From DASQHW01 sp038209365 (GTDB lineage Bacteria; Actinomycetota; Acidimicrobiia; IMCC26256; PALSA-610), in assembly GCA_038209365.1 (NCBI GenBank), contig JBBQXS010000064.1, positions 1 to 21,066 on the forward strand: 21,066 nucleotides of DNA, read 5' to 3'. The notes under the pieces are model-generated. The model made no database searches and was not told where the DNA came from. It saw only the letters and a list, made by a program, of their open reading frames with translations. Both the position numbers and the translations under genes were made by a program. Below, one piece after another: positions 1 through 5,532 of this stretch; the stretch's first letter is position 1, and each line of letters begins with the position of its first letter.

Positions 1-207
1 CACTATCTCGGTCGTCGCCGCAGAGCTATAGGTCCGCGCCGCCAGAGCGGTCGACCCGACATAGGGGGTGATCACATAACCGCTGATCGCCGAACCATTA
101 TCCGCGGGCGCAGTCCATTTCACCGTCGCTTGCGCGTTCCCCGGCACTGCCGACGGCCCGATCGGCGCCACCGGCGCCCCCACCGTCTGCGCAACGGTCG
201 GGACCGA
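1..207 (-). CDS. Fibronectin type III domain protein, fragment
   Basis: Reading the minus strand in the frame whose codons start at multiples of three gives an Fn3 domain: GPSAVPGNAQATVKWTAP, then ADNGSAISGYVITPYVG, then a T/A/R-rich strand. This is the typical bacterial extracellular Fn3 signature (N-A-x-A-T-V-x-W-x-A-P followed by NGGSxIxGYxV). The reading frame is still open at base 1, so the protein continues outside the window. Towards its N-terminus the recognisable domain ends near base 190-207, and beyond that the frame turns into the antisense of the Kelch gene. Such domains occur in large secreted or surface-attached proteins that bind carbohydrate or other proteins. No start codon, ribosome site or upstream domain can be seen. 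The gene therefore seems broken at a junction around 190-235 rather than simply starting there. Confidence 0.65.
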
Positions 208-230
208 CCAATCAAGTCGTCCCTCGACTA

Positions 231-1133
231 TTGCTTGGCGCGTGGCACATTCGGGCGTCGGCGCCCCTCGCCCGCCAAGAGGTCTCCTACGTCTATGCGC
301 CGCGCACCGGCATGTTCTATCTTGCCGGCGGCCGCAGCAAGGTGCAGGAAGCCTACGACCCTCGAACGGACTCCTGGCACACGGTCGCGGCGTTACCAGC
401 CGCTCTCGATCACATCCAGGCAGTGAACCTCAACGGCCTCGTTTACTACCTCGGGGGTCTGGCAGGGTGGCCATCACCCGCGGTCGGAACGGTATATGCC
501 TACGACCCGGGCAGCGACGTCTTCTCGGAACGCTCCCCGATGCCGACCGGCCGAGAACGCGGCGCAGGCGGCGTGGCCGTCTACCACGGCAAGATCTATT
601 ACGCGGGCGGGCTACACGACGGCGTGGCTGTCCCATGGTTCGACGAATACGACCCGGTCACCGACACCTGGAAGCGCCTTCCCGACCTGCCCGAGGCCCG
701 AGACCACTTCCAAGGTGTCGTCGTCGGCGACCGCTTCTATGCGATTGGCGGACGCAACACCTCGATCAACGCGACGACCACCGTCAACGACGCCTTCGAC
801 ATGACCACCGCATCGTGGGTCACCGGCCTCGCTCCCCTCCCGACACCGCGAGGCGGCTTCGCAGCGACAAACCTCGGGAACAAGGTTCTCATTATCGGTG
901 GCGAGGGATCCGGCCGTACGTACGCGACCGTGGAAGCGTACGACCCGAGCACCGACAGGTGGACCACCCTCTCGTCGATGCCTACCGCGCGACACGGGAT
1001 CGAAGCCGCCGTTTGCAATGGCGGCGTCTACATCGCCGATGGAGGCAGCCGACAAGCCGGGGGCGCGCCCACCAAGGCACACGAAGTCTTCTTCTGGGGC
1101 GCGGCGAAGGGCTGCGTTTCCTCCGCGACGTGA
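231..1133 (+). CDS. Kelch-repeat beta-propeller protein
   Basis: The 300-residue product has six Kelch repeats, each with a double glycine (YLAGGR, YYLGGL, YYAGGL, YAIGGR, LIIGGE, YIADGG) and a following Tyr/Trp pair such as EAYDPRTDSW, DEYDPVTDTW and EAYDPSTDRW. The N-terminal strand GAWHIRASAPL can complete the last blade at the C-terminus (HEVFFW), the usual closure of such propellers, so the fold itself looks complete. No catalytic residues of galactose oxidase type are evident, and a binding or scaffold role is likely. The start used is a TTG at 231 without a clear Shine-Dalgarno sequence, and there is no signal peptide, although bacterial Kelch proteins of this kind are usually exported. 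The in-frame sequence upstream of 231 does not look like protein. The true N-terminus has probably been lost at the junction with the minus-strand Fn3 fragment. Confidence 0.8.
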   Translation: MLGAWHIRASAPLARQEVSYVYAPRTGMFYLAGGRSKVQEAYDPRTDSWHTVAALPAALDHIQAVNLNGLVYYLGGLAGWPSPAVGTVYAYDPGSDVFSERSPMPTGRERGAGGVAVYHGKIYYAGGLHDGVAVPWFDEYDPVTDTWKRLPDLPEARDHFQGVVVGDRFYAIGGRNTSINATTTVNDAFDMTTASWVTGLAPLPTPRGGFAATNLGNKVLIIGGEGSGRTYATVEAYDPSTDRWTTLSSMPTARHGIEAAVCNGGVYIADGGSRQAGGAPTKAHEVFFWGAAKGCVSSAT

Positions 1134-1201
1134 ACCTCATCGCGAAGATTCGGCGGCCTATCCGCGGCCTAGGCACCGTGACACCGATCACCGAGCACCT
1201 C

Positions 1202-1223
1202 GCGCAGGGCAGCTGACCTGCGC
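1202..1223 (+). terminator. Possible terminator hairpin after Kelch gene
   Basis: A perfect 7-bp stem (GCGCAGG paired with CCTGCGC) encloses an 8-nt loop and is followed on the plus strand by TTT. It lies between the Kelch stop and the tRNA gene. The short T-run makes it a weak candidate. It could equally stop transcription from the tRNA side, where no T-run follows. Confidence 0.3.
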
Positions 1224-1232
1224 TTTCGCGTG

Positions 1233-1305
1233 TGGGCGTTGAGGGTCTCGAACCCCCGACCTCCTCCTTGTAAGGGAGGCGCTCTCCCAACTGAGCTAAA
1301 CGCCC
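1233..1305 (-). tRNA. tRNA-Val (anticodon UAC)
   Basis: The minus strand folds as a complete tRNA. The acceptor stem is GGGCGTT/AACGCCC, and the D-arm contains GCTCAGTTGGGAGAGC. The anticodon stem is CCTCC/GGAGG, with loop CTTACAA giving anticodon TAC (valine GUA/GUG codons). The T-arm contains GGTTCGAGACC. The discriminator base is A (complement of 1233), and the next three bases are not CCA, so CCA must be added enzymatically, as is common in Actinobacteria. No variable-arm insertion or intron is seen. It stands alone between the Kelch gene and the oxidoreductase. Confidence 0.97.
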
Positions 1306-1330
1306 TTGCGAAGCGTCCAGGGTAGCGGCG

Positions 1331-2704
1331 TCAAGTTGTCACACGCGCAGGTCGCGCCGCCCGCCCGCCGACTTCCCAGAAGAACTGCGCCGCGGCCTGG
1401 CGTATCGCCATCGACCACGACGGATAGGCGTGCACAGTTTGCGCGAGCCGGCCGGTCAGCATGTGCGTGCGCATCGCGAGTGCGATCTCGTTGATCATCT
1501 CCCCCGCCCGTGGTGCCACGATCGTCGCTCCGAGCACCTGCCCGCCACCGACACCGCGCAACACCTTGCGCGGTCCGGCAACGATCTTGATGAACCCATC
1601 CGTCTCACCCGACGCGACCGCGCGGTCGACTTCGCGCATCGGCAGGAACGCGACCTGGCCGCCGTGCTCCGCGGCTTCGGTCTCGGTCATGCCGACGTGT
1701 GCGACCTCGGGGTCGGTGAACGTCGCCCACGGAATCGCGTGGGTGATGAACTTCTTCGGAAGCGGCGATCGCGACAGCGCGTTGGTAGCCGCGATGCGAC
1801 CCATCTGGTCGGCCGCGTGCGTGAAGAACAGCTTCCCGGTGACATCTCCGACCGCGTAGACACCGTCCGCCGTCGTCCGCATCGCTTCGTCGGTTCTGAT
1901 GAAGCCGCGTTCGTCGAGCTCGACTCCCGCCCGCTCGAGGCCGAATCCCTGGGTCACCGGCTTCCGACCCACTGCAACCAGGATCCGGGCGCCGTCGATG
2001 ACGCGACCGCCTTCGAGGCGGAGTGAGAGGCCGCCGCTGTTGGGTTCTACGCGCTCGGCCTTGCGACCGAGCACGAGCTCGACGCCTTCGCGCGCCAACA
2101 CCGTCGCGATGACCTCGGACGCCTCCGGCTCCTCCCGTCCGAGGACGCGCGACATTGCCTCGACGATCGTCACCTGCGAGCCGAAACGGTGGAAGGCCTG
2201 CGCCAGCTCGCACCCGATCGGACCGCCGCCCAACACCACACATCGCGCGGGCAACGCCTCGAGCTCGAACACGTTCTCGTTGGTCAGCGGCTCGACGTCG
2301 GACAGACCGGGAATCGGCGGGACCACCGGCCGCGATCCCGTTGCGACGATGACGCGGTGCGGCGAGAGGCGGCGACCTTCGACGCCGAGGGCGCGCGGGC
2401 CGACGAACTCGGCACGCGCGTTCCACGTGTCGATGCCTTCCCTCTTCAGCTGCTCGGCATCCTCGGTTCGCTCGATCGTGGCGATCGCGTCGTGCACACG
2501 CTTCATCGCGTCACCGAACCCCATGCCCTTGGACGCCGCCGCGATCAACGCCTTCGAGGGCACACAACCGGTGTGCGTGCACTCCCCGCCGAGCGGCCCG
2601 TCGTGCACGAGCAACGTACGCGCCTTGCGCCGCACGGCCTCCCGTGCCGCCGCGAGCCCACCGGCACCACCACCGACCACTACGAGGTCGTACTCGGCGT
2701 TCAT
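1331..2704 (-). CDS. FAD-dependent pyridine nucleotide-disulfide oxidoreductase
   Basis: The 457-residue flavoprotein belongs to the dihydrolipoamide dehydrogenase/mercuric reductase superfamily. Visible parts are the N-terminal FAD loop VVVGGGAGG (8-16), the redox-active disulfide in GGECTHTGCVPSK (Cys42 and Cys47), the NAD(P)H loop VVLGGGPIGCELA (156-168), the second FAD motif YAVGDV (283-288) and a C-terminal dimerisation domain. In that last domain the family's His-Pro-x-x-x-E active-site segment reads HAYPSWSM (425-432). The His is kept, but the Glu of the lipoamide dehydrogenase His-Glu pair is Met. There is no N-terminal heavy-metal domain and no C-terminal Cys pair, so mercuric reduction is not supported. 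The start at 2704 is chosen because GGGAGG lies 5 nt upstream and the FAD motif follows at once. The substrate is unknown. It is transcribed divergently from plsY, 30 bp away. Confidence 0.88.
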   Translation of the reverse strand: MNAEYDLVVVGGGAGGLAAAREAVRRKARTLLVHDGPLGGECTHTGCVPSKALIAAASKGMGFGDAMKRVHDAIATIERTEDAEQLKREGIDTWNARAEFVGPRALGVEGRRLSPHRVIVATGSRPVVPPIPGLSDVEPLTNENVFELEALPARCVVLGGGPIGCELAQAFHRFGSQVTIVEAMSRVLGREEPEASEVIATVLAREGVELVLGRKAERVEPNSGGLSLRLEGGRVIDGARILVAVGRKPVTQGFGLERAGVELDERGFIRTDEAMRTTADGVYAVGDVTGKLFFTHAADQMGRIAATNALSRSPLPKKFITHAIPWATFTDPEVAHVGMTETEAAEHGGQVAFLPMREVDRAVASGETDGFIKIVAGPRKVLRGVGGGQVLGATIVAPRAGEMINEIALAMRTHMLTGRLAQTVHAYPSWSMAIRQAAAQFFWEVGGRAARPARVTT

Positions 2705-2734
2705 CGATTCCTCCCGCCGGGGCGTGTCGGTGCG

Positions 2735-3358
2735 ATGATCACATCGGTGATCAAGCCTCTCACGCGTACCGCGGGCGCAGCCGCGCTCGGATACCTGTTC
2801 GGCACGCTGCCGTCCGCGGATGTCGCGACCCGGCTCGCGACCGGCGGCGCGGTCGATTTGCGCACCGCCGGGTCTGGCAACCCGGGGGCAACGAACGCGT
2901 CGGTCGTGCTCGGACCTCGGTGGGGCTATGCAGTTCTCGCAGCGGACATCGCGAAGGGCGCGTTGGCGTGCACCGCGGGGCGCGCGCTCGCGGGCGATAC
3001 CGGGACGCATGTGGCGGGCACGGCGTCCGTCGTCGGTCATTGCTTTCCCGTATGGAACGGCTTCCGTGGCGGCAAGGGCGTGGCGTGCAGCGTCGGCCAG
3101 TGTGCGATGACGTTCCCCGCGTACTTTCCGATCGACCTCGGTGTCGCGGCCCTCACCGCCGCGGGTCCGTGGCGGCAACGAGCATTGGCCGCGACCGCGG
3201 TCGCATCGTTCGCATGGGTTGCCGGCGGTGTCGTCTGGTGGCGGCGAGGCTGGGACAATCTCTGGGGGCCGCCCGCGACCGGCATCCTGCCCCTCGCAGC
3301 GGCCGCGAGCAGCGCGGTCATCCTCTACAAGTTCGCGAGCGCTCGGAGGCCGGCGTGA
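2735..3358 (+). CDS. plsY: Glycerol-3-phosphate acyltransferase PlsY-like membrane protein
   Basis: The 207-residue polytopic membrane protein matches the length of PlsY (about 200 residues). PlsY transfers an acyl group from acyl-phosphate to glycerol-3-phosphate, the first step of phospholipid synthesis. The family motifs are present in order: GTLPSADVATR (23-33, matching the N-terminal GSIPxx motif), GSGNPGATN (47-55) and GHCFPVWNGFRGGKGVA (101-117). About five hydrophobic segments are seen, with the motifs between them. The ATG at 2735 has no strong Shine-Dalgarno, and the promoter must lie inside or next to the divergent oxidoreductase gene. The next gene starts inside its stop codon (GTGA overlap), so the two are translated together. 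Weaker conservation in motif 1 leaves some chance that this is a PlsY-like paralogue rather than the housekeeping enzyme. Confidence 0.85.
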   Translation: MITSVIKPLTRTAGAAALGYLFGTLPSADVATRLATGGAVDLRTAGSGNPGATNASVVLGPRWGYAVLAADIAKGALACTAGRALAGDTGTHVAGTASVVGHCFPVWNGFRGGKGVACSVGQCAMTFPAYFPIDLGVAALTAAGPWRQRALAATAVASFAWVAGGVVWWRRGWDNLWGPPATGILPLAAAASSAVILYKFASARRPA

Positions 3359-4194
3359 TCGGCGTGTGTACCGACTCGAACTCGCAGCTGCCGGCAGCAG
3401 TCGCTCGCGAGCTCGGGATCGAGGTCGTGCCGTTGTCGGTCACGATCGACGGCGTCGACTATCTCGAGGGTGTCGATCTCGATACGGACACGTTCTATGC
3501 GCTCTTCGCCGACGACGGCCATCCCGAAGTCAGTACGGCGGCGCCCGGTCCAGGCCGGTTCCTGCTCGCGTACGAACAGCTCGTGGCCCGCGGGGCAACT
3601 GCAATCGTGTCCGTGCACATAGGAAGCGCATTGTCGGCAACATGCAACGCGGCCAACGTCGCCGCCCTCGATGCCCGAGTGCCGATCCGTGTCGTGGACA
3701 CACACGCTGCTTCGTTCGTCGTCGCGTGCGCAACGATGGAGGCAGTACGCGCCCTCGCAACCGGCGGATCCGTCGAAGACGCCGTCGCGCGGGCGATGCA
3801 CACCGCGGGAACCGCGGGCAACGCGTTCTGCGTGAACGCGTTGGACCTCGCCCGGCGGGGCGGCCGGCTCGCGTCCGGCGTCGAAGACGACCCCGACGAC
3901 CGTGTCCCCGTCCTGAGCCTCCGGGACGGCGAGATGAACCAGATCGGCAACGCGGCGACGATCGACGAGGCCGTGACGCTGATGCGAGACGACGTCCTGC
4001 GCGACGCGACCCGGCGGCGGGTGGCGGTCGGCGTGTCCGACAAGACCTCGTTCCCGATCGGTGACACCCTGGCCGTCGCGCTCGAGGGCGCGCCCGGCAT
4101 TGCGGATGTCATGCGGTATCGGGTCGGGCCGTCGGTCGGCGTCCACAGCGGGCCCGGCACGGCCGGAGCGGTGTACTACGAGCTCTCGGAGTGA
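3355..4194 (+). CDS. DegV family (fatty-acid-binding) protein
   Basis: The 279-residue protein has the DegV/FakB layout. It begins with VCTDSNSQLP (4-13), the usual TDSxxDLP start. VSTAAPGPGRF (59-69) takes the place of the TSxPSPxxF loop. SVHIGSALSATCNAA (86-100) corresponds to the LSxxLSGTxxxA helix start, with Ala for the usual Gly. The C-terminal VGPSVGVHSGPGTAG corresponds to the family's GPxIGxHxGPGA segment near the bound fatty-acid head group. DegV proteins bind a fatty acid and, in Firmicutes, present it to the FakA kinase to make acyl-phosphate, the substrate of PlsY. The GTG start at 3355 overlaps the plsY stop by 4 nt and is preceded by GGAGG 5 nt upstream. No FakA-type kinase gene lies in the window. 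Its 3' end overlaps the convergent DUF523 gene by 19 nt. Confidence 0.88.
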   Translation: MIGVCTDSNSQLPAAVARELGIEVVPLSVTIDGVDYLEGVDLDTDTFYALFADDGHPEVSTAAPGPGRFLLAYEQLVARGATAIVSVHIGSALSATCNAANVAALDARVPIRVVDTHAASFVVACATMEAVRALATGGSVEDAVARAMHTAGTAGNAFCVNALDLARRGGRLASGVEDDPDDRVPVLSLRDGEMNQIGNAATIDEAVTLMRDDVLRDATRRRVAVGVSDKTSFPIGDTLAVALEGAPGIADVMRYRVGPSVGVHSGPGTAGAVYYELSE

Positions 4195-4622
4195 AGGTCT
4201 TCCTCCGAACGGACCTCGACGCCCGCCGCTCGCAAGGCCGCAGCCGTCACTCCTTCGCCGTCACGCAACGTCCGGCTGAACGTGCCGTCGTACACCCGCG
4301 CCGACCCGCATGACGGGCTGCGCGCTTTGAGCACCGCCTGCCGGGCACCGACCGCGTGGGCGAGCTCCACCGCGGCCGCCGCACCACGCGCGTAGGCGTC
4401 GGTGACGTCGTCGCCGTTCGCAGTCACCACCCGGTCGCCGCGACGCTCGGCCGCCGGCCGGGGGGTCGGAAGTCCTCCGCACGCCTCCGGACAGATCGGC
4501 ACGAGCCGGTGGGTCGATGCCAGCTCCATCACCGATGTCCGACGTGAATGTGTGCCTTCGTGATTGCAACACGTGCCGAGCAGGCAGGCCGACACGAGCA
4601 AGGCCGGCGGTTCTTGCGGCAT
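4176..4622 (-). CDS. DUF523 family protein (YbbK-like)
   Basis: The 148-residue protein has the conserved DUF523 pattern: VSACLLGTCCNHEG (10-23), PICPEACGGLPTPRPAAER (42-60) and LKARSPSCG (98-106). Its many conserved cysteines (13, 18, 19, 44, 48, 105) suggest metal or Fe-S binding, but the biochemical function is not established. The ATG at 4622 is chosen because the family motif begins nine residues later. A TTG at 4661 would add 13 residues but would run through the palindrome at 4627-4641 and has only a weak ribosome site. It lies on the same strand as the WhiB7-like gene, 157 nt downstream of its stop, so it may be read from that transcript or from its own promoter. Its stop codon overlaps the end of degV on the other strand. 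Confidence 0.88.
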   Translation of the reverse strand: MPQEPPALLVSACLLGTCCNHEGTHSRRTSVMELASTHRLVPICPEACGGLPTPRPAAERRGDRVVTANGDDVTDAYARGAAAAVELAHAVGARQAVLKARSPSCGSARVYDGTFSRTLRDGEGVTAAALRAAGVEVRSEEDLHSESS

Positions 4623-4626
4623 CCGG

Positions 4627-4641
4627 CGACAATTATTGTCG
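4627..4641. promoter_or_regulatory. 7-1-7 palindrome, possible Fur-family operator
   Basis: CGACAAT-T-ATTGTCG is a perfect inverted repeat with 7-bp arms around one central base. This is the spacing of Fur/PerR/Zur-type boxes, and the AT-rich core stands out in very GC-rich DNA. It ends 5 nt upstream of the DUF523 ATG at 4622, so a bound repressor would cover the promoter-proximal or translation-start region. No Fur-family gene is in the window, so the link to that family rests on symmetry alone. Confidence 0.4.
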
Positions 4642-4704
4642 TCAACGGTCGCAAGAACCAATCCGGCGGAGGGATTGCCCGTCGGCGGGCCGGGACTCGC
4701 ATGT

Positions 4705-4728
4705 CGAGCGGCCGGGGGGAGCCGCTCG
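4705..4728 (-). terminator. Hairpin downstream of the WhiB7-like gene
   Basis: CGAGCGGC pairs perfectly with GCCGCTCG (8 bp) around an 8-nt loop, about 50 nt past the WhiB stop codon. No U-rich tail follows on the minus strand, so it would at best be a U-less terminator or an RNA-stabilising structure. Confidence 0.35.
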
Positions 4729-4779
4729 CGCTTCGTTGTCCCGGCCCGCTCCTGGAGTGACGGGCGGATCTACGCGGAT

Positions 4780-5103
4780 CTAGGCCGATTGCGCCTCCTG
4801 CTCCTCCGGGCGCACCTTGGGTGGCCGGCCGCGCTTGCGCTTCTGGGCGACGATCTTGCCGTTGACGAACAGCTCGCCGCCCCATACACCCCACGGCTCG
4901 CGCCGCAGCATCGCGGCCTCGAGGCACGGCTCCTTCACCGGGCACTCCAAGCAGAACGCCTTCGCCGCGGCGATGTCATCGAGCTGCTCGGAGAAGAACA
5001 GCTCCGTCATCGACCCCGTGCCGTCGTTGCAGCGCGCGAGGTCCTGCCAGTCCGGCTCCCGGACCAACTCGCTTTCCGATTCGTATGGCTGGATGGCGAA
5101 CAT
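4780..5103 (-). CDS. whiB7: WhiB-family regulator, WhiB7-like with AT-hook
   Basis: The 107-residue protein carries the four WhiB cysteines (25, 51, 54, 60; the last three as CxxCxxxxxC), which bind a [4Fe-4S] cluster. The G(V/I)WGG turn follows (GVWGGE, 72-77), and then a basic tail KRKRGRPPK whose RGRP (91-94) is an AT-hook. The ELFF segment, REPWGVWGGELF and the RGRP hook together resemble WhiB7/WblC, the activator of intrinsic antibiotic resistance that binds the primary sigma factor and A/T-rich DNA beside the -35 element. The ATG at 5103 is preceded by a GGGGAG/AGGG purine stretch. A GTG at 5112 is the alternative start. The leader upstream has a promoter, upstream ORF and terminator as in known whiB7 genes, which strengthens the call. 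Which resistance genes it controls cannot be seen from this window. Confidence 0.82.
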   Translation of the reverse strand: MFAIQPYESESELVREPDWQDLARCNDGTGSMTELFFSEQLDDIAAAKAFCLECPVKEPCLEAAMLRREPWGVWGGELFVNGKIVAQKRKRGRPPKVRPEEQEAQSA

Positions 5104-5177
5104 CGCCCTCACTCCCCGTCTTCACCGTGTCTTCGTCGTCTCATCTGTCGATCAAGTTGCTCTCGTACCGGGGCCGG

Positions 5178-5213
5178 ACAAAGAGAAAGGCCGCCGGGTT
5201 GCCCCGACGGCCT
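5178..5213 (-). terminator. Intrinsic terminator / attenuator in whiB7 leader
   Basis: On the minus strand AGGCCGTCGGG pairs with CCCGGCGGCCT (11 bp, one G-U) around a GCAA tetraloop and is followed by TTCTCTTTGT. The G-U pair is an A-C mismatch on the plus strand, so the structure is built for minus-strand RNA. It lies between the upstream ORF and the WhiB7-like start and would stop transcription before the regulator gene. Confidence 0.85.
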
Positions 5214-5238
5214 GGAGGAAACTCCCTGGTAGCTGCTG

Positions 5239-5412
5239 CTACGGATGGGACACCTCGGGGCGTCGGGGCCGACCGTGCTTGTCATTGGTCGTACCGAGCG
5301 AAATCGGCGACCAGACGGCAATGGCCGGCGAGGCCGAGCACGGCTGGAAGACGCGCACGCGCGCGACGCCGGCCATGCTCATGGCTCCGGCTGCATACGT
5401 GCGGGTCGTCAT
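5239..5412 (-). CDS. Candidate upstream ORF (leader peptide) of whiB7
   Basis: A short open frame begins MTTRTYAAGAMSMAG, ends RRPEVSHP and stops at a TAG, giving 57 residues. An AAAGG lies 10 nt before the ATG at 5412. An in-frame ATG at 5448 would make it 69 residues but would leave almost no untranslated leader after the predicted promoter. The peptide resembles no family I know. Its last codons carry the segment 5261-5269 that can pair with the terminator arm, and its stop lies 25 nt before the terminator stem. This is the position expected if ribosome progress sets terminator or antiterminator folding. Translation is not proven. The support is position, start context and analogy with the upstream ORFs of whiB7/wblC. 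Confidence 0.55.
   Translation of the reverse strand: MTTRTYAAGAMSMAGVARVRVFQPCSASPAIAVWSPISLGTTNDKHGRPRRPEVSHP
5261..5269 (-). promoter_or_regulatory. Putative antiterminator segment
   Basis: The minus-strand RNA segment GCCCCGACG is perfectly complementary over 9 nt to CGTCGGGGC at 5209-5201, which covers most of the 5' arm of the terminator and the first two loop bases. Pairing of the two would block the terminator. A ribosome translating to the end of the upstream ORF would keep this segment single-stranded. Confidence 0.55.
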
Positions 5413-5481
5413 CGTGGTCGTGCCTTTGCTGTGGATGCTGTGGAACATTCGGACGGTCAGCTGAGCATGATCGGCGAGCGG

Positions 5482-5498
5482 CGTCAACCGATTTTCTC
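5482..5498 (-). promoter_or_regulatory. Probable WhiB7-type promoter (-35 with adjacent A-tract)
   Basis: The minus strand reads GAGAAAATCGGTTGACG, that is a -35 element TTGACG (5487-5482) with an AAAAT tract immediately upstream. An A/T-rich block next to the -35 is the recognised site of WhiB7 with its sigma factor, and whiB7 genes activate themselves through it. The -10 element, about 17 nt further on, is weak, as expected for an activator-dependent promoter. The predicted RNA start, near 5450, precedes the upstream ORF. Confidence 0.65.
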
Positions 5499-5532
5499 CG
5501 ACCCGTGCGCGCGAGTGGTGGATGACGGGCTG

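Noticed and set aside
1331..2704. Mercuric reductase
   Set aside because: There is no N-terminal heavy-metal domain, no C-terminal vicinal cysteines, and no mer genes nearby. Only the general fold and redox motif are shared.
2189..2734. N-terminal extension of the PlsY frame
   Set aside because: It runs antisense through the oxidoreductase gene with no recognisable sequence, and PlsY length fits the ATG at 2735.
4764..4782. Tandem copy of GCGGATCTA around the WhiB stop codon
   Set aside because: Two 9-bp copies 10 bp apart are too short and isolated to call a repeat element or attachment site.
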